Source: Triticum aestivum
Taxonomy: Eukaryota > Streptophyta > Magnoliopsida > Poales > Poaceae
DNA length: 64,000 nucleotides
Direction: 5' to 3'
Assembly: GCF_018294505.1 (NCBI RefSeq)
Contig: NC_057796.1
Span: 193,888,027 to 193,952,026, forward strand
Part shown: in pieces, positions 1-11,401 of the stretch
Position numbering within the stretch: the stretch's first letter is position 1
How the letters are laid out: each line of letters begins with the position of its first letter
Made by a program: the position numbers and the translations under genes
Notes under the pieces: generated by a model
The model's database searches: none
The model's input: the letters and a program-made list of their open reading frames with translations, nothing else
Told to the model about the DNA's origin: nothing

Positions 1-976
1 ATGGCCAAGGCATAGGGAATGACTTTCATTCTCTTTCTATCTTCTGCCGTGGTCGGGCTTTGAGTCTTACTCAATTTCACACCTTGTAACACAGGCAAGA
101 ACTCTTTCTTTGACTGTTCTATTTTGAACTACTTCAAAATCTTGTTAAGGTATGTACTCATTGAAAAAACTTATCAAGCGTCTTGATCTATCTCTATAGA
201 TCTTGATGCTCAATATGTAAGCAGCTTCACCGAGGTCTTTCTTTGAAAAACTCCTTTCAAACACTCCTTTATGCTTTGCAGAATAATTCTACATTATTTC
301 CGATCAACAATATGTCATTCACATATACTTATCAGAAATGCTGTAGTGCTCCCACTCACTTTCTTGTAAATACAGGCTTCACCGCAAGTCTGTATAAAAC
401 TATATCCTTTGATCAACTTATCAAAGCGTATATTCCAACTCCGAGATGCTTGCACCAGTCCATAGATGGATCGCTGGAGCTTGCATATTTTGTTAGCACT
501 TTTAGGATTGACAAAACCTCCTGGTTGCATCATATACAACTCTTCTTTAATAAATCCATTAAGGAATGCAGTTTTGTTTATCCATTTGCCATATTTCATA
601 AAATGCGGCAATTGCTAACATGATTCAGACAGACTTAAGCATAGATACGAGTGAGAAACTCTCATCGTAGTCAACACCTTGAACTTGTCGAAAACCTTTT
701 TGCGACAATTCTAGCTTTGTAGACAGTAACACTACTATCACTGTCTGTCTTCCTCTTGAAGATCCATTTAATCTCAATGGCTCGCCGATCATTGGGCAAG
801 TCAATCAAAGTCCATACTTTGTTCTCATATATGGATCTTATCTCAGATTTCATGGCCTCAAGCCATTTCGCGGAATCTGGGCTCATCATCGCTTCCTCAT
901 AGTTCGTAGGTTCGTCATGGTCAAATAACATGACCTCCAGAACAGGATTACCGTACCACTCTGGTGTGGATCTCAC
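1..976 (-). pseudogene. Copia reverse transcriptase (RVT_2 type), broken and truncated by window edge
   Basis: The segment 671-976 carries the start of RT (EAMMSPDSAKWLEAMKSEI, then IEIKWIFKRK). The segment 315-611 carries the following palm and fingers (YMMQPGGFVN, CKLQRSIYGLVQASRSWN). The catalytic YVDD box, near 314-325, reads YVND in a shifted frame, so both the frame and one catalytic aspartate are lost. Sequence to position 1 still matches Copia RT in pieces. The enzyme would copy element RNA into cDNA. Confidence 0.88.
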
Positions 977-982
977 TCTGGT

Positions 983-1615
983 TTACCTACGAGGTTTGGT
1001 AGTAACTTGATCTGAAGTTACATGATCATCATCATTAACTTCCTCACTAATTGGTGTAGGAGTCACAGGAACAGATTTCTGTGATGAACTACTTTCCAAT
1101 AAGGGAGCAGGTACAGTTACCTCATCAAGTTCTACTTTCCTCCCACTCACTTCTTTCGAGAGAAACTCCTTCTCTAGAAAGGATCCATTCTTAGCAACGA
1201 ATGTCTTGCCTTCGGATCTGTGATAGAAGGTGTACCCAACTGTCTCCTTTGGGTATCCTATGAAGACACATTTCTCCGATTTGGGTTTGAGCTTATCAGG
1301 ATGAAACCTTTTCACATAAGCATCGCAACCCCAAACTTTAAGAAACGACAACTTTGGTTTCTTGCCAAACCACAGTTCATAAGATGTCGTCTCAACGGAT
1401 TTAGATGGTACCCTATTTAACGTGAATGCAGCTGTCTCTAATGCATAACCCCAAAACGATAGTGGTAGATCGGTAAGAGACATCATATATCGCACCATAT
1501 CTAATAAAGTACGGTTACGATGTTCGGACACACCATTACACCGTGGTGTTCCAGGTGGCGTGAGTAGTGAAACTATTTCACATTGTTTTAACTGAAGGCC
1601 AAACTCGTAACTCAA
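983..1615 (-). pseudogene. Copia integrase C-terminal half and linker, broken
   Basis: The 210-aa open stretch continues the integrase. The catalytic glutamate is in GVSEHRNRTLLDM and is followed by the conserved LPLSFWGYALETAAFTLNRVP region and KLSFLKVWGCDAYVKR. The end is the variable linker before reverse transcriptase. It stops at 983, just before the RT segment in a different frame. Confidence 0.87.
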
Positions 1616-1687
1616 ATACTCTTCTCCACGATCAGATCGTAGAAACTTTATTTTCTTGTTACGATGATTTTCCGCTTCACTCTGAAA

Positions 1688-2095
1688 TTATATGAACTTT
1701 TCAAATGTTTCAGACTTCTGTTTCATTAAGTAGATATACCCATATCTGCTCAAATCATCTGTGAAGGTCAGAAAATAATGATACCTGCTACGAGCCTCAA
1801 TATTCATCGGACCACATACATCTGTATGTATGATTTCCAACAAATCTGTTGCTCTCTCCATAGTTCCGGAGAACGGCGTTTTAGTCATCTTGCCCATGAG
1901 GCACGGTTCGCAAGCATCAAGTGATTCATAATCAAGTGATTCCAAAATCCCATCAGTATGGAGTTTCTTCATGCGCTTTACACCAATATGACCTAAACGG
2001 CAGTGCCACAAATAAGTTGCACTATCATTATTAACTTTGCATCTTTTGGCTTCATTATTATGAATATGTGTATCACTACGATCGAGATCCAACAA
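1688..2095 (-). pseudogene. Copia GAG-pre-integrase and integrase core, broken
   Basis: The translated segment (135 aa) carries the integrase zinc-binding histidines in LWHCRLGHIG and the cysteines in CEPCLMGK. Then come the first catalytic aspartate in IIHTDVCGP and the second in FTDDLSRYGYIYLM. In Copia elements this enzyme joins the cDNA to host DNA. The frame is cut off from the following segment by stops near 1616-1687. Confidence 0.88.
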
Positions 2096-2196
2096 ACCAT
2101 TTTATTGGGTGTATGACCATAGAAGGTTTTATTCATGTAAACAGAACAACAATTATTCTCTAATTTAAATGAATAACCGTATTGCAACAAACATGA

Positions 2197-2589
2197 TCAA
2201 ATCATATTCATGCTCAACGCAAACACCAAATAACACTTATTTAGTTTCAACACTAATCCCGAAGTATAGGAGTGTGCGATGATGATCATATCAATCTTGG
2301 AACTACTTCCAACACACATCGTCACCTCGCCTTTTACTAGTCTCTGTTTATTCTGCAACTCCCGTTTCGAGTTACTACTCTTAGCAACTGAACCAGTATC
2401 AAATACCGAGGGGTTGCTATAAACACTAGTAAAGTACACATCAATAACATGTATATCCAATATACCTTTGTTCACTTTGCCATCCTTCTTATCCACCAAA
2501 TAGTTGGGGTAGTTCCGCTTCCAGTGACCAGTCCCTTTGCAGTAGAAGCACTTAGTCTCAGGCTTAGGACCAGACTTAGGCTTCTTCAC
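2197..2589 (-). pseudogene. Copia zinc knuckle and aspartic protease segment, broken
   Basis: This 130-residue open stretch starts with CFYCKGTGHWKRNY, a CX2CX4HX4C nucleocapsid zinc knuckle in which the last cysteine is replaced by tyrosine. About 45 residues further on, VFDTGS gives the D-T-G of the retroviral-type aspartic protease that cleaves the polyprotein. The segment is followed by a stop before the integrase region, so it is part of one decayed gag-pol reading frame. Loss of the last knuckle ligand would impair RNA binding in any case. Confidence 0.85.
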
Positions 2590-2599
2590 TTGAGCAGCA

Positions 2600-3250
2600 A
2601 CTTGCTTGCCGTTCTTCTTGAAGTTCCCCTTCTTCCCTTTGCCCTTTTCTTGAAACTAGTGGTCTCGTCAACCATCAACACTTGATGTTTTTCTTGATTT
2701 CTACCTTCGTCGATTTCAGCATCACGAAGAGCTCGGGAATTACTTTCGTCATCCCTTGCATACTATAGTTCATCACGAAGTTCTACTAACTTGGTGATGG
2801 TGACTAGAGAATTCTGTCAATCACTATTTTATCTGGAAGATTAACTCCCACTTGATTCAAGCGATTGTAGTACCCAGACAATCTGAGCACATGCTCACTG
2901 CTTGAGCTATTCTCCTCCATCTTTTAGCTATAGAACTTGTTGGAGACTTCATATCTCTCAACTCGGGTATTTGCTTGAAATATTAACTTCAACTCCTGGA
3001 ACATCTCATATGGTCCATGACGTTCAAAACGTCTTTGAAGTCCCGATTCTAAGCCGTTAAGCATGGTGCACTAAACTATCAAGTAGTCATCATATTGAGC
3101 TAGCCAAACGTTCATAACGTCTGCATCTGCTCCTGCAATAGGTCTGTCACCTAGCGGTGCATCAAGGACATAATTTTTCTGTGCAGCAATGAGGATAATC
3201 CTCAGATCACGGATCCAATCCGCATCTTTGCTACTAACATCTTTCAACAT
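2600..3250 (-). pseudogene. gag: Copia gag (capsid) N-terminal part, broken
   Basis: An ATG at 3250 (minus) opens a frame beginning MLKDVSSKDADWIRDL, recognisable as BARE/Angela gag. The frame runs about 59 codons and meets an in-frame TAG at 3071-3073. Further gag sequence continues to the zinc-knuckle segment at 2589 with more frame changes. The product would have been the capsid protein that packages element RNA in cytoplasmic particles. No intact product is expected. Confidence 0.75.
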
Positions 3251-4525
3251 AATTTTTCTCTAGGAACATATCAAAAATAAACACAGGGAAGCAACAACGC
3301 GAGCTATTGATCTACAACATAATTTGCAAAATACTATCAGGACTAAGTTCATGATAAATTTAAGTTCAATTAATCATATTACTTAAGAACTCCCACTTAG
3401 ATAGACATCCCTCTAATCATCTAAGTGATTACGTGATCCAAATCAACTAAACCATAACCGATCATCACGTGAAATGGAGTAGTTTTCAATGGTGAACATC
3501 ACTATGTTGATCATATCTACTATATGATTCACGCTCGACCTTTCGGTCTCAGTGTTCCGAGGCCATATCTGCATATGCTAGGCTCGTCAAGTTTAACCTG
3601 AGTATTCTGCGTGTGCAAAACTGCTTGCACCCGTTGTAGATGGACGTAGAGCTTATCACACCCGATCATCACGTGGTGTCTGGGCACGACGAACTTTGGC
3701 AACGGTGCATACTCAGGGAGAACACTTTTATCTTGAAATTTTAGTGAGAGATCATCTTATAATGCTACCGTCAATCAAAGCAAGATAAGATGCATAAAAG
3801 ATAAACATCACATGCAATCAATATAAGTGATATGATATGGCCATCATCATCTTGTGCTTGTGATCTCCATCTCCGAAGCACCATCATGATCACCATCGTC
3901 ACTGGCGCGACACCTTGATCTCCATCGTAGCATCGTTGTCGTCTCGCCAACTATTGCTTTTACGACTATCGCTACCGCTTAGTGATAAAGTAAAACAATT
4001 ACATGGCGATTGCATTGCATACAATAAAGCGACAACCATATGGCTCCTGCCAGTTGCCGATAACTCGGTTACAAAACATGATCATCTCATACAATAAAAT
4101 ATAGCATCATGTCTTGACCATATCACATCACAACATGCCCTGCAAAACAAGTTAGACGTCCTCTACTTTGTTGTTGCAAGTTTTACGTGGCTGCTACGGG
4201 CTTAGCAAGAACCATTCTTACCAACGCATCAAAACCACAACGATAGTTTTTCAAGTTGGTGCTATTTTAACCTTCGCAAGGACCGGGCGTAGCCACACTC
4301 GGTTCAACTAAAGTGAGAGAGACAGACACCCGCCAGTCACCTTTAAGCAACGAGTGATCGCAACGGTGAAACCAGTCTCGCGTAAGCGTACGCGTAATGT
4401 CGGTCCAGGCCGCTTCATCTCACAATACCGTCGAACCAAAATATGACATGCTGGTAAGCAGTATGACTTATATCGCTCACAACTCACTTGTGTTCTACTC
4501 GTGCATATAACATCAACGCATAAAA
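3251..4525 (-). other. Untranslated leader of the Copia element
   Basis: The stretch between primer site and gag start has no ORF of note on the element strand. BARE-type elements have a long leader here, so the lack of genes is expected. I see no other insertion in it. Confidence 0.7.
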
Positions 4526-4541
4526 CCTGGCTCGGATGCCA
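4526..4541 (-). other. Primer binding site of the Copia element (initiator Met tRNA type)
   Basis: Next to the LTR end, the minus strand reads TGGCATCCGAGCCAGG. This resembles the TGGTATCAGAGCC primer site used with initiator Met tRNA by BARE/Angela elements, with a few substitutions. One base separates it from the LTR. Confidence 0.8.
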
Positions 4542-4542
4542 C

Positions 4543-6250
4543 TGTTGGGGAACGTAGTAATTTCAAAAAAATTCTACGCACATGCAAGATCATGGTGATG
4601 CATAGCGACGAGAGGGGAGAGTGTTCTCCACGTACCTCGTAGACCGAAAGCGGAAGCGTTAACACAACGCGGTTGATGTAGTCGTACGTCTTCACGATCC
4701 GACCGATCAAGTACCGAACGCACGGCACCTCCGAGTTCAGCACATGTTCAGCTCGATGACGTCCCTCGAACTCCGATCCAGCCGAGTGTTGAGGGAGAGT
4801 TTCGTCAGCACGAGGGCGTGGTGACAATGTTGATGTTCTACCAACGCAGGGCTTCGCCTAAGCACCGCTACGATATTATCGAGGTGTAATATGGTGGAGG
4901 GGGCACCGCACACGGCTAAGCGATCAATGATCAATTGTCTAGAGGTGCCCCCTGCCCCCGTATATAAAGGAGCAAGGGGGAAGGCGGCCGGCCTAGGAGG
5001 AGGGCGCGCCAAGGGGGGAGTCCTACTCCCACCGGGAGTAGGACTCCTCCTTTCCTTGTTGGAGTAGGAAAAGGGAAGGGAGAAGGAGAAAGAAGGAAGG
5101 GGGCGCCCCCCTCCCTAGTCCAATTCGGACTAGTCCATGGGGAGGGGTGCGGCCACGCTTTGGGGCCTTTCTCTCCTTTCCCGTATGGCCCATTAAGGTC
5201 CAATACGAATTCCCGTAACTCTCCGGTACTCCAAAAAATACCCGAATCACTCGGAACCTTTCCGATGTCCGAATATAGTCGTCCAATATATCGATCATTA
5301 CGTCTCGACCATTTGGAGACTCCTCGTCAAGTCCCTGATCTCATCCGGGACTCCGAACACCTTCGGTACATCAAAACATATAAACTCATAATATAACTGT
5401 CATCGTAACGTTAAGCGTGCGGACCCTACGGGTTCGAGAACTATGTAGACATGACCGAGACACCTCTTCGGTCAATAACCAATAGCGGAACCTGGATGCT
5501 CATATTGGCTCCCACATATTCTACGAAGATCTTTATCGGTCAAACCGCATAACAACATACGTTGTTCCCTTTGTCATCGGTATGTTACTTGCCCGAGATT
5601 CGATCGTCGGTATCTCAATACCTAGTTCAATCTCGTTACTGGCAAGTCTCTTTACTCGTTCCGTAATACATCATCCCGCAACTAACTCATTAGTTACAAT
5701 GCTTGCAAGGCTTATAGTGATGTGCATTACCGAGCGGGCCCAGAGATACCTCTCCGACAATCGGAGTGACAAATCCTAATCTCGAAATACGCCAACCCAA
5801 CAAGTACCTTTGGAGACACCTGCAGAGCACCTTTATAATCACCCAGTTACGTTGTGACGTTTGGTAGCACACAAAGTGTTCCTCCGGTAAACGGGAGTTG
5901 CATAATCTCATAGTCATAGGAACATGTATAAGTCATGAAGAAAGCAATAACAACATACTAAACGATCGAGTGCTAAGCTAACGGAATGGGTGAAGTCAAT
6001 CACATCATTCTCCTAATGATGTGATCTCGTTAATCAAATGACAACCCATGTCAATGGCTAGGAAACTTAACCATCTTTGATCAACGAGCTAGTCAAGTAG
6101 AGGCATACTAGTGACACTTTGTTTGTCTATGTATTCACACATGTATTATGTTTCCGGTTAATACAATTCTAGCATGAATAATAAACATTTATCATGATAT
6201 AAGGAAATAAATAATAACTTTATTATTGCCTCTAGGGCATATTTCCTTCA
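4543..6250 (-). repeat. 5' LTR of the BARE/Angela-like element
   Basis: This 1708-bp repeat has TG...CA ends, and its length fits the 1.7-1.8 kb usual for this group. A TATA-like TTTATATAC stretch (minus strand) lies near 4960-4970. Long ORFs inside it (4737-5298) are not genes; they come from GC-rich LTR sequence. Confidence 0.92.
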
Positions 6251-6733
6251 TGTACCGCCTGCCCAGGCTGCGCGCGCGGGCGAACGTCTGCCAACCGCGG
6301 GCCAGAGCTATGTTGCCCGCGTCTTAGACCTCAACTGCAACCGAAGAAGCCTTGCTGCAGCAACCGTCCGCCTGCAGCCAAAGCCCACCTGGACCAGAGG
6401 CTAGCAGCTCGTCAGCAAAGAAGCGCGGGAGCTGAAGCAAGTTGCCGGCCGGGTTCTCCGACCAAATGACGAACTCTGGCAGCACCTCCGCCGAGTGGAA
6501 GCGTGGCCGGGGACGCCGTGCAACCATGGCATGTCTCCCTTCATCAACAGGGCTGCCACGACTGGAACGACCCCTACCACACGCAGCAGCGCCACCACGG
6601 GAACTGGGGCCGCGGCGGGGGTCGCGGTGTGCTTGCAGAGACGGCCACGTGCACGCTTGGGCGCTGGGGAGCCGGGCCCCTCGCGAGGGGCCTTCCCCTT
6701 CTCTGCGGCAGAGAACCTCCTCGGCAGCGCCAT
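6251..6733 (-). pseudogene. Antisense accessory gene with B3-like domain, truncated by the Copia insertion
   Basis: On the strand opposite to the element, ATG at 6733 starts MALPRRFSAAEKGKAPREG, which matches the start of the accessory gene at 55547 (MAPIRRFSAVEKGKAPREE). After a frame change the B3-like part follows: PEFVIWSENPAGNLLQLP, RFFADELLASGPGGLWLQ, then VEV. A stop codon near 6324 interrupts it, but the match continues as ALARGWQTFARARSLG up to the Copia insertion at 6250/6251. B3 domains bind DNA in plant transcription factors; this assignment rests on the LPxFFA start and the GW strand pattern only. The copy is clearly inactive. Confidence 0.6.
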
Positions 6734-6817
6734 TAGTGTCGCTGCTAGCAGTGGAGCAAAGGGGAGAAGCAAGCAGAATGGGAAGAGATGGGCGACGGGG
6801 GCTCCGCCCCCCTCTCC

Positions 6818-6825
6818 ATTTATAG
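6818..6825 (-). promoter_or_regulatory. TATA-like box upstream of the antisense gene in element F
   Basis: The minus strand reads CTATAAAT about 90 bp before the ATG at 6733. The same spacing is seen in front of the related gene at 55547. Confidence 0.5.
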
Positions 6826-7067
6826 CGGGAGAAGGCCAACCAGCACCCCCCACGATCACAGGTAATGATGGTTTTTCCTTGCATGTCGCAGGGACTTGTC
6901 AAGTCGGGCAGTTGCCGAGGCAACATGGGGAAGCGGAGACGCCCACGTCCAATATACCGCCACACGTCGACCAAGGCCGCAGGCTATTAGGGCCCGCGGT
7001 GCTCCGCGCTTGACCTTTGGCTTCGCCTCGAAGCCAAGCCCGAGCGCGCCTTGGGCCCGGGGGCTAC

Positions 7068-7951
7068 TGTCGGCGTTCTGGGAACGGGGGTCCCTAGACT
7101 TGCCTGCCTGCGGCCGACGGCGTGGCTCTACGAGTGGGTCCGTACGACCCATCTTCGCCAACAAGCACTCAAGACCCTCGCGAGGGGCCAAGCCTCGCGA
7201 GGCGGACGATGCAAGACCTCCTCGGGAGCGGCCTCACCAGGTTGGCTCGCGAGGGGCAGAGAGATCAAGGCAAGGCAAACCTCGCGAGGTTCTCGTGACG
7301 TGAGCCATGACGACCGAGACCAGGCGGGCGCCAGTGCACAGTGTCCTTGTTTCCTCTTTGGTGCTAAGGAGGCAAGCGCAGGCGCGGAGTATCGAGGCGT
7401 CAAGCAAAGGTTTTCATATTGGTGCAACGAGACCAAGACCAGCATGACGACAAGACGGAGGTCACCATGGATCCCAAGGAGGCGTCACCACCAGAGCCTT
7501 TGGCAGGCTAAGACTGCTTTTGTCAAGATAAGTTGTACTAGCTGTCCCCTTTCAAATTGGCCGTTGTTGGCTCCCTTCCCGCTCAATATTTGGGAAGAGG
7601 ACCAGGGCCTCTATAAATAGGATTTGCCACCACAGTAGGAGACATCGGATCTTGGACTCGATCCATCCCATCCTCGCACCCACCAAGCACAAGAACACCT
7701 CGACCTCAGGAGGCTGTTCTTCCCCTTGTACTGTTCATCCTCAGCCCAAGAGGCAATCCACCACCACCACACCGGAGTAGGGTATTACACTACAACGGTG
7801 GCCTGAACCAGTATAAATCTTGTGTCCTTTGTGTTGCGAGTTTAGTCCTTGAGATCCTAGCAAAGCTAGGACGTGGATCGGTAGGGGGAGATCTTCGTGC
7901 GCACCCCAGAGTTTGAACCTTAAGGGTTTTGCCGGAACCCGTGATTTGACA
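7068..7951 (+). repeat. 3' LTR of element F
   Basis: This 884-bp repeat starts TGTCGGCGTTCTGGGAACG and ends CGTGATTTGACA. A TATA box CTATAAATAG lies at 7611-7620. The sequence is related to the LTRs at 31147-32075, 37535-38441 and 54313-55201, read in the opposite direction. Confidence 0.85.
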
Positions 7952-8371
7952 AATAATAAGGATGGATTTGTTTCTTTTGAACTTTCTGTACGAAGCTATA
8001 GCCACCCTGCAAGTCATGTGTACACTGTACATGCAATTAACTTTTTATAGAGGAAGAATCATACATGCAATTAACTCAAATGGATTGGATGTGACTCTAT
8101 TATTTCCAGCATAAGAGCATCTCCAACGGCAGCTGGCAAATTTCCTTCCGCTTCCTTCCGCGGAGGACGACATCCAATGCCAGCGGCATACATTTTCACA
8201 ACTCTAACCAACCATAGGAAATTCGTGCAAACACGGACTGATTTCAGATAAGCATGAAGGATTTCGTATAAAAAGGCCAGATCTTCATATAAAAATGATG
8301 GATTTCATTACATTTACATGAAATAAGCAGTGCTAATCCGGCTCTCGTGGTATAATTAATACCTAATATAA
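7952..8371. other. AT-rich low-copy flank, no gene seen
   Basis: The 420 bp between element F and the gene-like ORF contain no ORF. A TATA-like TATAAAAAGG lies at 8268-8277, about 100 bp before the ATG at 8372, and could be its promoter. Confidence 0.5.
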
Positions 8372-8648
8372 ATGGCCGCCCGCGGATCCCTTTGTCTTCC
8401 TCATGTTCGACAGACACTTGCGGGGTTGACAAAGGTCCTCGGAAGAGACGAAGCAGCAAAGAAACCACCTGAATACGCAGTCGTCACCTCGGCAGAGGCC
8501 TTCATGGGACCCAAGTGGCGGCGGCCTCCCGTGTTCTACCTCTCCTCGATGATGGCGGCGGACGTGGACAAGCTGGCCACTGACTCATTGCTCTCCACAC
8601 ACCCGACTTCTGTCTCTTCCTGCATGGCACTGCCACGGGCACGGGAGG
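8372..8648 (+). pseudogene. Gene-like ORF of unknown function interrupted by an LTR element
   Basis: An open frame starts at 8372 (MAARGSLCLPHVRQTLAGL) about 100 bp after a TATA-like box and runs 92 codons to the insertion point of the element at 8649. Beyond the insertion (15846 onward) the same frame stops within about six codons. The peptide is rich in A, P and S and contains AYAVVTSAEAF-like sequence (EYAVVTSAEAFMGP). I do not recognise a family. It may be a gene remnant or chance coding sequence; codon use is GC-rich like the gene at 16740. Confidence 0.3.
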
Positions 8649-9295
8649 TGTCATGGAATTGTCACGGCAAATGTCCTTAGTGTCAGGACTTAGTCGCGAG
8701 GCCAGCGCATCTATGTGGTAGCTTGAGAGGGGTTGGGCGGAATCGAGAGACGCAAGACAAGACAAGGATTTATATAGCTTCGGGCCCCGGGAAACATCAT
8801 CCGGTAATAGCCCTACATGCTGTTTGTGGCTAGGTCTCATTATACTCATGAGAGAATCACCGGTAAGCCGGCTCTTTGTGTCTAATCCTAGATATTGTTT
8901 CTTGTTGCTTGTCCCTCTTTGGGGAGCCCTGCCCCTCCTTATATAAGTTAGAGGGGCGGGTTACATCTGGAGTCCTAGTAGGACTAGGACTAGTCTATCT
9001 TCTCTTACAAGTTAATTACAAGTCCGGGTCTTGCTTCCTCGTAAAGGAAATATTCGTCATCCCTTTCTTCTTAAGCCAGCCCATCATAAACGTGAGCCGG
9101 CCTTCTGGGCCTTGGGCCTTGTCCTCTATCTGACCCGTCGTCGGGGCCATCCATGAGTCGTCTGGTTCATGAGCTGTCTGACCAATGAGCCGCAAGACCC
9201 ATGAGTCGCTAGTCCTCCGCCGGGTCATCAGCGAAATGTCAAGTCCGGCCGGGTCATACTTCCGGCCGGGTCATACGCGGGGTATATCCCCGACA
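8649..9295 (-). repeat. 3' LTR of element D
   Basis: This 647-bp repeat runs from TGTCATGGAATTGTCACGG to ATATCCCCGACA. A TATA-like sequence (CTTATATAAG) is near 8937-8946. It carries an extra 7 bp (repeated GGGCCTT) relative to the other LTR. Confidence 0.9.
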
Positions 9296-9296
9296 T

Positions 9297-10466
9297 TAGC
9301 CCCCAGTTTAATTTGGATTTATCCATGTTAAACTGATCCTGCAACATAAACACAAGAACAAATTTGACAGGTTGTGCTCCGGGTTAAATATTCTTGTAAA
9401 CCGGCACCTGATCATCCTTGAGTCCTTGACATTTTCTCCTGGAATATCCGGGTCAATAGGCCAGCTTCATAACCCATTTGCTGATATTGGCTCTTGTAAA
9501 TAAAGAATCCATTTGAATTGGCTTTCAATGCTCTGACTTGACAAAAATATTAGTCTCTGAAATATTCAACTGATATCCAGCCGGCTTGAAGATGTAAAAC
9601 TTGCCGGTTTATGATTACCACCATTGTCGGGTTATAAAAGCTGATAATTCCGGGTCATGATTGTTGCCAACGCCGGTTCATGATTATTGATGACGCCGGG
9701 TTGTAGACACAGGGTCATAATGATTGGTGACGCCGGGTCAATCTGGTTTGCTCAAAACAAAGGATTTGAAAATATTTCTTCGATAATAATATAATACCTG
9801 TAGCCCCCAAGTCTTGAGTAGAACGAAGTGATGGCTTAAGAATTGCTTCAATATAAATGCTGCCACTTTGAAGAAATCCATATTGTTCATCTCAGTCACT
9901 AGTAAAAACTGAATACTCCATATTATGTAGCCCCCAAGTGCCGGGTTGTCATGCTTGCAGCAACCTGGGACTTGTAATTGCCTCATGCTCATATAAACTT
10001 CAACCAGCATAGCCCCCAAGGGCCGGGTCATTATGCAATAATGAGTAGGGACTTTGTAAATATGATCATGTAAACTTGACCAGCAACGTGTAGCCCCCAA
10101 GGGCCGGGTCAGTAAGATATTACCGAGCTGGGACTTTGTATATGATTCATTGATAATAACAGTATATGATGTGATCTCCATCATGGGGCTTGAACCCACG
10201 TCCACATGGTTAAGAGCTTTGTACTCTACCAACTGAATAGTGGATCTTTCAATATAATGGATTAATGCTTGTGTACCTTGAATTTTCGACAGGAGCAATT
10301 GGTAGCCCCTAAGGGCCGGCTCATTTAGAATGTGATGAGTCGGGTCTTCAATAAGTTGAGCAAAAAATGACTTTGCATTAGCCCCCAAGTGCCATGGTGC
10401 ATGCTGGCAGTGACATGGGACTTGCATATTTGATGTAATATCAATTTGAATAATGTAGCCCCCAAG
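9297..10466 (-). repeat. Array of polypurine-tract-like motifs in element D
   Basis: The motif TAGCCCCCAAG (plus strand; CTTGGGGGCTA on the element strand) occurs next to the 3' LTR at 9297 and again near 9801, 9928, 10010, 10091, 10303 (one change), 10379 and 10456. It is usually followed by a CCGGGTC-like block and a GGGACTT-like block, so the unit is about 80-130 bp. Weaker copies follow near 11489, 11577, 11769 and 12274. The region contains a 329-codon open stretch on the minus strand that I regard as non-coding. Confidence 0.75.
10173..10246 (-). pseudogene. tRNA-Lys(CUU)-like pseudogene inside element D
   Basis: The minus strand carries a 74-base cloverleaf-like sequence. It has an A-box-like TTCAGTTGGTAGAG, an anticodon loop CTCTTAA (anticodon CTT) and a B-box-like GTGGGTTCAAGCCCCA. 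It aligns almost end to end with plant tRNA-Lys(CUU), but the acceptor and anticodon stems contain mismatches. The same tRNA is the predicted primer of this element, so an aberrant copy of the primer tRNA is a plausible origin. Confidence 0.7.
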
Positions 10467-11401
10467 TGCCGGGTCGTAAGCCTGCAGCGACTCGGGACTA
10501 TTCTTTCCATTGTAGAATAAATCATATCCATTGATAAAATAATAGCCATTGCGCCAAAGCGACTTTGAATACCTCATCTGCTGATAGGTCAATCCGGAGT
10601 TTAAATACCCGGCGGCTCTTGGCCGATGGCGATTTAATACGCCTCCATTGTAAGCCGGAATTTGTACAACCCGGCGGCTTATAGCCTTTGAGAAAATCAA
10701 GAATTGATAACCCTTTTGAGACACCAATTTCCATCTATGATGATGGGCTTGAATTTAATCATTTATGTAAGTCATAGCTCTGTAAATCCTGCAAAGTTTA
10801 AACAACATATGCCCTGGCGACTTAACGTCAAAAACCAGGGCGGGTAACCACCCAAATGTAGTCTTATCCTGCACGCAAGTAGATCACAAGAACCCTTGGC
10901 GGTTTACCGCAGGGCGGGTCATAATATCTTACATATGACCACTGATGTGTAAAAAAGGAGTCACAGATAAGCCTGTTATGAATCATAACTTTGAAACATA
11001 ACTATAATATCATACTTGTGATATTGAATTTGCATTTGTCGGTTTATATGACCTGCACGATAAGGGTGACAACCCAATCTTTGATACGCGCATGATTCCA
11101 ATGGCGCAATTCAAAACATACCGGCGGCTTAAAGTCCATAGCCAGGGCCAGTTTAAACATAATCATGTATAAACAATATCATACCTGTGATATTGAATTG
11201 TACTGTCGGCTTATGATACCTGTGCAGTAAGTGTGATAACCCAATCCTTAGAAGCCAATGCTTCCACATAGATGATGATTGTCATAAGCCGGCGACTTAT
11301 CATCGAAAATCAAGCCGGGTTTAAATAGAAACCACTCATATACACTTTAGATGTGTTCAAAAGAGCTTTCAAATAAAATCCCAAAAATTATTTGCAAAAA
11401 G

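Larger units (their letters stand above)
1..6250 (-). mobile_element. BARE/Angela/WIS-like Copia LTR retrotransposon, left part off-window
   Basis: The element reads right to left. Its 5' LTR is at 4543-6250, followed by a primer site, a leader, gag, protease, integrase and reverse transcriptase in Copia order (integrase before RT). RNase H and the 3' LTR lie beyond the left edge. The LTR starts on its own strand with TG AAGGAAATATGCCC and ends CTACGTTCCCCAACA, which I recognise as the BARE/WIS/Angela group of Triticeae. All coding segments carry stops or frameshifts, so this copy is dead. It is inserted into the element at 6251-7951; the 5 bp after the LTR (TGTAC, 6251-6255) should be the target duplication, but the partner is off-window. 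Confidence 0.93.
6251..7951 (+). mobile_element. 3' end of a Gypsy-like LTR element with antisense B3-like gene (element F)
   Basis: The part right of the Copia insertion holds about 0.8 kb of internal sequence, a polypurine tract (CCCGGGGGCTAC, 7056-7067) and the 3' LTR at 7068-7951. The sense strand is plus because the polypurine tract precedes the LTR and the LTR TATA box (7611-7620) points right. The internal part carries an antisense gene. LTR sequence and antisense gene relate it to the elements at 31147-38441 and 54313-60021. Its gag and 5' LTR are not in the window. Confidence 0.8.

Noticed and set aside
4737..5298. Several ORFs of about 90-100 codons
   Set aside because: They lie within the LTR of the BARE/Angela-like element and are P/G/R-rich with no homology pattern.
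6495..7013. Plus-strand ORF of 172 codons in element F
   Set aside because: The opposite strand carries the recognisable start of the B3-like gene. The plus ORF is GC-rich shadow.
8110..8170. AAGAGCATCTCCAACGGC phrase as a MITE end
   Set aside because: The phrase is common in grass intergenic DNA, but I could not find a matching inverted end or a target duplication nearby.
9738..10727. 329-codon open stretch on the minus strand
   Set aside because: It spans the repeated TAGCCCCCAAG motifs and the tRNA-Lys-like sequence of the non-coding element D, and has no known domain. The open frame comes from repetition.
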